The translations under genes and the position numbers were made by a program. From positions 1-5,877 of the forward strand of contig CALQED020000094.1 of NCBI GenBank assembly GCA_943329505.2: a stretch of 5,877 bases of DNA, read 5' to 3'. Positions 1 through 5,014 of this stretch are shown here, piece by piece. This DNA is from Polynucleobacter meluiroseus. GTDB lineage: Bacteria > Pseudomonadota > Gammaproteobacteria > Burkholderiales > Burkholderiaceae. Numbering within the stretch: position 1 is the first letter of the stretch; each line of letters starts with the position of its first letter. Below the pieces are notes generated by a model, which saw only the letters and a list, made by a program, of their open reading frames with translations, ran no database searches and was not told where the DNA came from.

Positions 1-798
1 ACTCACTGAAAAAGTGGGAATATCAAGTAATTTCAAATCCACCAAAGGATGGTCGCATTTGCGCAAGTGATGGTAGGCAAAGTAGGTGCTAAATCCAAAA
101 ACACCCATGGTGGCCAACACCATGATGTAGTTCTTCTCTAGATGATGGGATAGCTCCAGGCCATATATCAAGGTTGATAAAGCTAATCCACCTAAAATAA
201 ATCCAACATAATCAAAGGGCTTGTGTTGGATCTCTTTCTCCGGCTCTAATAAATATAAGCTCATGAGAATGCCAATCAAGCCTAATGGAACATTAATAAA
301 AAATATCCAGTGCCAGCTAGCATAAGTCGTAATAAAGCCACCAATCGCTGGGCCAACGACTGGTGCAACCAAGCCAGGCCAAGTAATCAAGGCAATCGCT
401 CTGATCACGCCCTCTTTTGGAGTTCCACGTAATACAACCGTTCGACCAACCGGAACCATGAGTGCTCCACCTACCCCCTGCAAGACCCTGGCAAAAATAA
501 ACATCGGCAGCGAATCACTCAAGCCACAGAGAATAGAAGCCCCTGTAAATATTGCAATAGCGAGGGTAAATATACGGCGAGCACCAAATCTGTCAGAAAA
601 CCACCCGCTCACTGGTATCAAGACTGCCAATGTCAATAAATAGCTAGTCATACCTGAAGCCACATCAACCGCACTGACCCCAAAGTCTTTAGCCATAGAT
701 GGCAATGCTGTAGTAATAATGGTGCCATCCAAGTTCTCCATAAAGAAGGTGGCTGCAACCAAGATTATTACGAGATCAACATTTTTTTGGGGCGTCAT
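1..798 (-). CDS. DHA2-family (EmrB/QacA-like) MFS multidrug exporter, N-terminal part, cut by window edge
   Basis: The frame is open from an ATG at 798 to base 1, giving 266 residues without a stop, so the C-terminal half lies outside the window. It is an inner-membrane proton-driven exporter by family. Seen directly: a first membrane helix (about residues 8-34) containing LDGTIITTALP, the DHA2 signature with a buried Asp (D24); motif A in the loop after helix 2 (GWFSDRFGARR, 65-75); motif B (ARVLQGVGG, 103-111, followed by PVGR at 116-119); and the antiporter motif C (APVVGPAIGG, 145-154). About eight helices are present, where DHA2 proteins have fourteen. An in-frame TGA lies four codons upstream of the ATG, which fixes the start, but there is no good Shine-Dalgarno. 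It is divergent from the amidohydrolase gene. Substrate is unknown; export of a toxic aromatic or drug would be typical of the family. Confidence 0.93.
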   Translation of the reverse strand, partial: MTPQKNVDLVIILVAATFFMENLDGTIITTALPSMAKDFGVSAVDVASGMTSYLLTLAVLIPVSGWFSDRFGARRIFTLAIAIFTGASILCGLSDSLPMFIFARVLQGVGGALMVPVGRTVVLRGTPKEGVIRAIALITWPGLVAPVVGPAIGGFITTYASWHWIFFINVPLGLIGILMSLYLLEPEKEIQHKPFDYVGFILGGLALSTLIYGLELSHHLEKNYIMVLATMGVFGFSTYFAYHHLRKCDHPLVDLKLLDIPTFSVS

Positions 799-1038
799 TT
801 TGAGTAATCATAAAGCCTAAGTCCCAGAGGAGCATTGCCTATATGAACTATCCCGTGAAACTCCAAATAAATGACCTATCTATGAATCAAATAACCTTGC
901 ATTGAATCCCCCTCTGTACTGTGCATCTCAAGGACTAGCAGATGCTCCATAATGCTGTTATTGACCGCTTGCCTATCAGCGCTTGCGCCAATACACTAAA
1001 ATTCATTTAGATTTCATTAACTTTTGTGAGAGAAAACC
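799..1038. other. Divergent intergenic region between MFS exporter and amidohydrolase
   Basis: This 240-base stretch should hold both divergent promoters. No convincing paired -35/-10 hexamers were found for either gene. A TAAAAT at about 994-1000 could be a -10 for the plus gene but lacks a matching -35. A TTGACC near 961 is a good -35 by sequence but has no -10 at the usual distance. A GAGAG at 1028-1032 lies six bases before the amidohydrolase ATG and serves as a modest ribosome binding site. A short inverted repeat is listed separately. No open reading frame of credible composition is seen here. Confidence 0.5.
923..945. repeat. Short inverted repeat (GCATCT / AGATGC)
   Basis: Two perfect 6-base arms, GCATCT at 923-928 and AGATGC at 940-945, are separated by 11 bases within the divergent spacer. 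Centre-to-centre distance is 17 bases, which could suit a dimeric regulator, but the arms are short enough to occur by chance. No regulator gene is present in the window to pair it with. Confidence 0.25.
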
Positions 1039-2274
1039 ATGTTTTTTACCTGCAGCCCAATGTGTAGCGATCCCACTCATCAGCACTCGAATGAACATGC
1101 ATTCGCCACAGAATCACAAGATCATTTAGCAGATATCACCATTGCAGGACTACAAAAGAAATCTAAAGGCAAAGTAGAGAAATCAGGCAAAAAAACACAT
1201 TTGGTTTCTGCTAAAAGCAAACAAAAACCCAAAGAAAGCGGTCGCATTATCAGCAGAAATAGTAAAGGGAAATTAAAGGTTGTTGATATTCACTGTCACT
1301 ACCTTAATCCCGAAGTTGCTAAAAAAACAGAGTCCTTAGGCGCTGCAAACTATGACACGTCAATTATTTTTGCCAATGACTTAACCCGTCAAACTAATGT
1401 GAAGCAAATGGCAGATCGAGCATCAAAGCTCACTGGGGTTGACGAGCGAATTCGGGATATGGACAAAATGGGTATCGATATTCAAGCAGTTTGCCCTGCT
1501 CCCTTTCAATACTTTTATTTCACAGAGCCAGACTTAGGCGCGAGCATTGCTCGAGACGTGAATGAGGGTATAGCGAAGATTGTGGCCGATCATCCAGACC
1601 GATTTGTAGGACTCGGGTCAGTACCACTTCAGAATGCTGAATTAGCTGTACAAGAATTAGAATACGCGGTCAAAAAATTAGGTTTACGTGGTGTAGAAAT
1701 TAATACGAATGTCAATGGCATGGACTTGACTGACCCGCGCCTGAAGCTTGATAAGTTTTTTGCAAAAGCAAATGAACTGGGTATTGTGATTTTTATGCAC
1801 CCCCTTGGCACCACCCAAGCAGATCGCCTCGTCAATCATTACTTCAATAATATTATTGGCAACCCCATGGATACCACGCTAGCGGTAAGCCATCTGATTT
1901 TTGATGGCGTGATTGCCAAAAATCCAAAAATTAAATTTGTTGCAGCCCATGGTGGCGGTTATCTGGCTCATTATTGGGCTCGCATGGATCATGCGTGGCG
2001 CGCACGGCCTGATTGTCGGACTGTGATTAAATCAAAGCCCTCTAGCTATCTGAAGAAAATCTACTTCGACACTATTACATTTGATCCGACGATGCTCAGA
2101 CACTTGATTGATGTTTATGGTGCTGATCATGTCTTATTAGGAACAGATTATCCATACGATATGGGTGAAGTAGATCCCCTTGGATTAATCAACTCGGTCA
2201 AAAAATTATCTAAAGAGGATCGCCAAAAAATCCAAGGGTTAAATGCAATGAAGATTCTGAAAATTAAAGTCTAA
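1039..2274 (+). CDS. ACMSD-like amidohydrolase (amidohydrolase 2 family), probable metal-dependent decarboxylase or hydrolase
   Basis: A 411-residue cytoplasmic TIM-barrel enzyme of the family that includes aminocarboxymuconate-semialdehyde decarboxylase and aromatic-acid decarboxylases. Metal-site residues are visible in order: HxH after strand 1 (VDIHCHYLNP, H85 and H87), a histidine in IFMHPLG (H254), a histidine in AAHGGGYLA (H304), and the terminal Asp in LLGTDYPYD (D370). R315 lies 11 residues after H304, the same spacing as I recall between the catalytic His and a substrate-binding Arg in bacterial ACMSD. The RIRDMDKMGIDIQAV segment (137-151) also fits that family. The barrel starts only near residue 80, so the protein carries an extra tail of about 78 residues: Cys/His-rich (C5, C9, H14, H16, H20), then very lysine-rich (about 40-80). 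The ATG has GAGAG six bases upstream; ATG at 1060 has no such site, and no other ATG precedes the HxH. Substrate cannot be assigned; no other ACMSD/kynurenine-pathway gene is nearby. Confidence 0.9.
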   Translation: MFFTCSPMCSDPTHQHSNEHAFATESQDHLADITIAGLQKKSKGKVEKSGKKTHLVSAKSKQKPKESGRIISRNSKGKLKVVDIHCHYLNPEVAKKTESLGAANYDTSIIFANDLTRQTNVKQMADRASKLTGVDERIRDMDKMGIDIQAVCPAPFQYFYFTEPDLGASIARDVNEGIAKIVADHPDRFVGLGSVPLQNAELAVQELEYAVKKLGLRGVEINTNVNGMDLTDPRLKLDKFFAKANELGIVIFMHPLGTTQADRLVNHYFNNIIGNPMDTTLAVSHLIFDGVIAKNPKIKFVAAHGGGYLAHYWARMDHAWRARPDCRTVIKSKPSSYLKKIYFDTITFDPTMLRHLIDVYGADHVLLGTDYPYDMGEVDPLGLINSVKKLSKEDRQKIQGLNAMKILKIKV

Positions 2275-2278
2275 TTTT
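2260..2278. repeat. AT-only inverted repeat over the amidohydrolase stop codon, possible weak terminator
   Basis: AAAATTA at 2260-2266 pairs with TAATTTT at 2272-2278 around a 5-base loop; the TAA stop of the amidohydrolase gene is the first part of the right arm. The stem has no G-C pairs, so it would be a poor intrinsic terminator by itself. It is the only hairpin seen near the end of this gene. Confidence 0.25.
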
Positions 2279-2290
2279 ATTGTCGGCAAT

Positions 2291-2395
2291 TCATTTGGCA
2301 TAAGGACGATTTTCAGAGTCTAGGTAGGCTTTGAACTCGTCTAGGCTAGTGGCTTTTTCTTGCACAACCGATTAGGCCTCCCCTTCAGAGCTCAT
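2291..2395 (-). pseudogene. Very short or decayed reading frame downstream of the first dehydrogenase
   Basis: On the minus strand, four bases after the dehydrogenase stop, an ATG at 2395 opens a frame MSSEGEA that ends in TAA (2374-2372). The same frame continues without further stop to TGA at 2293-2291, and the second part could start at a GTG at 2365, giving 24 residues: VQEKATSLDEFKAYLDSE followed by NRPYAK. The composition (charged, a helix-like stretch) reads like the C-terminus of a genuine protein rather than random sequence. A strong Shine-Dalgarno-like AAGGGGAGG (2385-2377) lies 11 bases before the GTG. It may be a remnant of a deleted gene, a gene with one nonsense change, or a small translated peptide. 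I do not recognise a family. Confidence 0.35.
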
Positions 2396-2399
2396 AGCA

Positions 2400-3287
2400 T
2401 TACTTTTTTGCTATTGCCAGCCAAGAGGTCACCAGCTCTGAGCCATCACAATTTCCATAACCGGCTTTTGAAGAGCGATCATACGAGGTCAATGCAGCCT
2501 GAGCCACTGGTAATGAATAGCCAAGACTTTCACCTTCCTCAACCATGGTGCGCAAATCTTTACGAATAGAGTCAATATTAAAAAAGGTTGCGCCTGCCTC
2601 TCCAGTTTTTAGTGCGCCTGCGATTTTGGGGGCACGCGCCTTCATCACATTCGGGGCACCTGATGTATCAGACAAAATATCTAATAAACGCTCAGGATCC
2701 AAGCCGATCGGTTGAGCGAGTGCAATCGCCTCTGAGAGAGATTCCCAATACACCAAGAGCGGCAAATTAATTGCTAGCTTTAAACTAGATCCTGATCCGA
2801 CTGGGCCAACATGCTCTACTCGCCGGCACATTTGCTGTAATAGTGGCAGTACCTTTTTTACGGACAGGACTTCACCACCAACTAAGCCCAACAAAGTACC
2901 CTCTTTTGCAGGCATCACCGAACCCCCGACTGGGCATTCTACAAATTCACCACCAGCAGCAATCACCTTAGCGGCTAGAGCAATTTGTGTTTCAGGGCGA
3001 ACTGTACTCATATCAATGCAAACTTTGCCTTGCAAATTGACTGACAAAATACCGCTGGGGCCTGAGTAGACAGCATCAATAGCGCTGGCATCTGTTAATA
3101 CGGATAAGATGACTTCAGTCGCTTCAGCGACCATGGCTGGAGTGGCCATTAAATTAGCGCCTAATTTCACTAGGTGCTGCGCTTTTTCTGGGGATCGGTT
3201 CCAAATATAAACTTCATGACCCACGTTAATGAGGCGCTCAACCATGCCCCCACCCAGTCTGCCAGTGCCAATTAAACCTATTTTCAT
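2400..3287 (-). CDS. NAD(P)-dependent beta-hydroxyacid dehydrogenase (3-hydroxyisobutyrate dehydrogenase-like), NADP-type fingerprint
   Basis: A 295-residue soluble oxidoreductase, usual length for the family that includes 3-hydroxyisobutyrate dehydrogenase and tartronate semialdehyde reductase. Seen: Rossmann glycine motif GTGRLG (7-12); NRS after strand 2 (30-32), a pattern associated with NADP(H) preference; DMST (92-95); a substrate loop ECPVGGSVMPAKEGTL (117-132), where the usual PVSGG reads PVGGS; catalytic lysine K170 in GSGSSLKLAIN with N174; and a C-terminal KD (243-244). The loop change suggests a substrate different from the textbook enzymes. Two adjacent ATGs exist at 3290 and 3287; GGAG at 3296-3293 is two bases from the first and five from the second, so the second is preferred. 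It is divergent from the paralogue at 3485 and convergent with the amidohydrolase gene. The exact substrate is not inferable; glyoxylate/succinic semialdehyde reductase-like activity is one option. Confidence 0.9.
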   Translation of the reverse strand: MKIGLIGTGRLGGGMVERLINVGHEVYIWNRSPEKAQHLVKLGANLMATPAMVAEATEVILSVLTDASAIDAVYSGPSGILSVNLQGKVCIDMSTVRPETQIALAAKVIAAGGEFVECPVGGSVMPAKEGTLLGLVGGEVLSVKKVLPLLQQMCRRVEHVGPVGSGSSLKLAINLPLLVYWESLSEAIALAQPIGLDPERLLDILSDTSGAPNVMKARAPKIAGALKTGEAGATFFNIDSIRKDLRTMVEEGESLGYSLPVAQAALTSYDRSSKAGYGNCDGSELVTSWLAIAKK

Positions 3288-3292
3288 CATAT

Positions 3293-3296
3293 CTCC
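3293..3296 (-). promoter_or_regulatory. Shine-Dalgarno that decides the dehydrogenase start
   Basis: GGAG on the minus strand lies five bases from the ATG at 3287 but only two from the ATG at 3290. The normal spacing favours the downstream ATG, removing one methionine from the longest reading. Confidence 0.6.
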
Positions 3297-3357
3297 AAGT
3301 TTTCGTTTGATGATCGAGGGCAGAAATGGCTACCCTAATGACCGCTACATTAATAAA

Positions 3358-3371
3358 TGATCACTATATCA
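3358..3371. promoter_or_regulatory. Possible operator, TGAT-N6-ATCA
   Basis: The 14-base element TGATCACTATATCA has 4-base inverted half-sites separated by six bases. It lies just downstream of the proposed minus-strand -10 and covers the expected transcription start, where a repressor would act. Half-sites are short and no regulator is encoded in the window, so this is tentative. Confidence 0.25.
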
Positions 3372-3372
3372 A

Positions 3373-3401
3373 TTTATAATTAAATGAGTGTAAGTCGTCA
3401 T
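3373..3401 (-). promoter_or_regulatory. Sigma-70-like promoter for the minus-strand dehydrogenase
   Basis: Reading the minus strand, ATGACG (3401-3396, four of six matches to TTGACA) is followed after exactly 17 bases by TATAAA (3378-3373, five of six matches to TATAAT). Expected initiation near 3366 gives a leader of about 80 bases before the ATG at 3287. For the divergent plus gene a TATTAT near 3452 is the only -10-like element and has no good -35. Confidence 0.4.
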
Positions 3402-3484
3402 TATTCAGAATCAATGTCGACTCTCTCAAGAAACCGCCTTGTAATTTTCCGCTATTATTCATTTTTTATTCATCAAAGACCATC

Positions 3485-4414
3485 ATGACCAACATAAAAA
3501 AAGCTCCCAAAAAATCTGAACCTAAAAATACTCAGAATACAAAAGAGACCGTTGGCGTCCTTGGTTTAGGCATTATGGGATCAGCTATTTCAAGTAATCT
3601 CCTAGCGGCCGGATTCGATGTCATTGGATTTGATCCAGACCTGCGCTGTCAAAAAAGACTGGCTAAAGCTGGTGGCAAAGTGGCTAAATCGGCAGGCGAA
3701 CTCGGCAAGCAAGCGCAATATATTATTTCTTCCCTTCCTAGCGCTAATGCCCTCATCGAAAACGCTAAAGCAATTGCTGCTAGCGGAAAGAAGGGTCTCA
3801 TTATTGCTGAAGCGAGTACTCTCGATCTAGAAGACAAGATGCAAGCCAAGAAAATTTTAGATGCCAAGGGCATCATTCTGTTGGACTGCCCCCTATCTGG
3901 AACAGGCGCTCAAGCTAAAACAAAAGATCTTTCAATTTATTCTAGCGGACAATCTACAGCGATCAAAAAAATGGAGCATGTCTTTTTTGGGTTTGCTAAA
4001 GCAAATTACTTTGTAGGTAGCTTTGGAAACGGCATGAAGTTGAAGCTCATGGCCAATTTATTAGTCGCGATTCATAATGTTTCAACGGCTGAAGCCATCT
4101 TATTAGGGAAAAATTGGGGTATTGATCCTGCAACTACCGTTAAAGTTTTGGCTGACGGCGCTGGTGGCTCAAGAATGTTTAGCGTACGCGGACCAGTGAT
4201 GGTAAAAGAAAACTGGGATGAGGCTACGATGAAAGTCTCTATCTGGCAAAAAGATATGAAATTAATTACTGCAGCTCTGGCACAGACCAACACACCTGCT
4301 CCACTATTTTCTGCCTCACAAGCGATCTACAATGCCGCCATGGGTGTAGGTCATGCTGAAAATGATACGGCAGCGGTATATGATGTGCTCCGCAGAATGA
4401 GCAAATTAAAATAA
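3485..4414 (+). CDS. NAD(P)-dependent beta-hydroxyacid dehydrogenase paralogue with lysine-rich N-terminal tail, NAD-type fingerprint
   Basis: A 309-residue relative of 3-hydroxyisobutyrate dehydrogenase. Seen: glycine motif GLGIMG (27-32); acidic residue D50 after strand 2 (GFDPD), which in this fold usually selects NAD over NADP; EAST (109-112) at the position of the usual D-x-S-T; substrate loop DCPLSGTGAQAK (134-145), where the usual third residue of the SGG triplet is T140; catalytic lysine K187 in GNGMKLKLMAN with N191; and KD (256-257) in the C-terminal helical domain. The first 20 residues (MTNIKKAPKKSEPK and on) are lysine-rich and precede the normal family start. No alternative start codon exists between the ATG and the glycine motif, so the tail is real if the gene is translated. 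The upstream ribosome site is weak (AAAGA at about 3476-3480). It shares family but little detailed sequence with its divergent neighbour, so the two are old paralogues rather than a recent duplication. Substrate is unknown. Confidence 0.9.
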   Translation: MTNIKKAPKKSEPKNTQNTKETVGVLGLGIMGSAISSNLLAAGFDVIGFDPDLRCQKRLAKAGGKVAKSAGELGKQAQYIISSLPSANALIENAKAIAASGKKGLIIAEASTLDLEDKMQAKKILDAKGIILLDCPLSGTGAQAKTKDLSIYSSGQSTAIKKMEHVFFGFAKANYFVGSFGNGMKLKLMANLLVAIHNVSTAEAILLGKNWGIDPATTVKVLADGAGGSRMFSVRGPVMVKENWDEATMKVSIWQKDMKLITAALAQTNTPAPLFSASQAIYNAAMGVGHAENDTAAVYDVLRRMSKLK

Positions 4415-4428
4415 ATGGTATTTACTGG

Positions 4429-4464
4429 AAAAACTAAATCAGGAATATTCAACGCCTGATTTAG
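4429..4464 (-). terminator. Intrinsic terminator of the GlcG-like gene, overlapping its stop codon
   Basis: CTAAATCAGG and CCTGATTTAG form a perfect 10-base-pair stem (4434-4443 with 4455-4464) around an 11-base loop. On the minus strand the stem is followed at once by five T's (4433-4429), the arrangement of a Rho-independent terminator. The TAA stop of the GlcG-like gene (4463-4461) is inside the first arm. In the plus direction the hairpin lies 19 bases after the dehydrogenase stop but is followed by CCTTCTTC, so it would end that transcript less efficiently. Confidence 0.75.
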
Positions 4465-4916
4465 CCTTCTTCATCGCCGTGGTCCGCAAAAAGACCTGCG
4501 CTCTCAATGCCTTTAAGTGCACATAGCTCATCATTAACAGAAGTGTCTCCGCTCACCCCAACAGCACCAATTACTTGACCCTGTTGATTTTTGATTAAGA
4601 CACCACCTCTTACTGGAACCATTCCGGTATTTGATATTGCATGCAAAGAAGCCATAAAATGAGGTGCAGCAACTGCCTTGCGCTCAAGTTCGCGCCCTCC
4701 CAAGCCCATACCCAATGTTCCCGCAGCTTTACCCAGGGCAATATCAAACCTCAGTAAACTCGTTCCGTCATCTGCTAAATACGCTTTTACAGCCCCACGC
4801 ATATCCAACACAACTACGGCAATGGGTTTCATACCTTCTGCTCTTGCACATTCCAAGGTATTTTGAGCAATCGTTAATGCAGATTTAATGGAGATTGTTT
4901 GAATGGATATGGTCAT
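4461..4916 (-). CDS. GlcG/HbpS-like heme-binding family protein (DUF336)
   Basis: A 151-residue protein spanning the whole GlcG/HbpS domain. Characteristic segments are visible: VVVLDMRGAVKAYL (34-47), DGTSLLRFDIALGKA (50-64), the glycine-rich LGMGLGGRELE (68-78), P85 followed by F87, VPVRGGVLIKNQQG (100-113), and VIGAVGVSGDTSVNDE (115-130) before the C-terminal helix. Family members form small oligomers; HbpS binds heme and GlcG is encoded with the glycolate oxidase genes in E. coli, but enzymatic activity for most members is not established. There is no signal peptide, so the protein is probably cytoplasmic, unlike secreted HbpS. The ribosome site GAGGG (4925-4921) is four bases from the ATG. 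The upstream exported gene reads the same way with a 98-base gap. Its position beside hydroxyacid dehydrogenase genes fits the usual GlcG setting, but its function here is inferred. Confidence 0.92.
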   Translation of the reverse strand: MTISIQTISIKSALTIAQNTLECARAEGMKPIAVVVLDMRGAVKAYLADDGTSLLRFDIALGKAAGTLGMGLGGRELERKAVAAPHFMASLHAISNTGMVPVRGGVLIKNQQGQVIGAVGVSGDTSVNDELCALKGIESAGLFADHGDEEG

Positions 4917-4928
4917 AGCGCCCTCGCA

Positions 4929-4955
4929 ATGTTTTAAAAAAATTTATATAAACAT
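4929..4955. repeat. AT-rich inverted repeat upstream of the GlcG-like gene
   Basis: ATGTTT (4929-4934) and AAACAT (4950-4955) flank 15 very AT-rich bases. On the minus strand the interior contains TATAAA (4948-4943), a possible -10, but no matching -35 is 16-18 bases upstream. It may mark a separate promoter or operator for the GlcG-like gene, or be chance in an AT-rich spacer. Confidence 0.25.
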
Positions 4956-5014
4956 GATATCTCTAATTGAGCTACCTATCTGCGACAGTGTAGCCTGTTC
5001 ATTGTCAGCCTGAA

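Noticed and set aside
458..643. 61-residue plus-strand open frame
   Set aside because: It lies antisense inside the MFS exporter gene, whose minus-strand frame shows all family motifs; the plus product resembles nothing and has no ribosome site.
1039..2274. Annotation as authentic aminocarboxymuconate-semialdehyde decarboxylase of the kynurenine pathway
   Set aside because: The family is broad, no other gene of that pathway is in the window, and the long N-terminal tail is atypical.
2310..2360. GTCTAGG repeated twice (about 2318 and 2339) considered as an attachment site or repeat
   Set aside because: The match is only 7 bases, imperfectly extended, and part of it lies in the short minus-strand frame; no integrase or element borders are present.
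2360..2770. Two plus-strand open frames (2360-2569 and 2588-2770)
   Set aside because: Both are antisense to the dehydrogenase gene and have shadow-like composition without start signals.
3618..4293. Open frames inside the plus-strand dehydrogenase in other frames and on the minus strand
   Set aside because: The dehydrogenase frame carries the Rossmann motif and catalytic residues throughout; the others are overlaps without family features.
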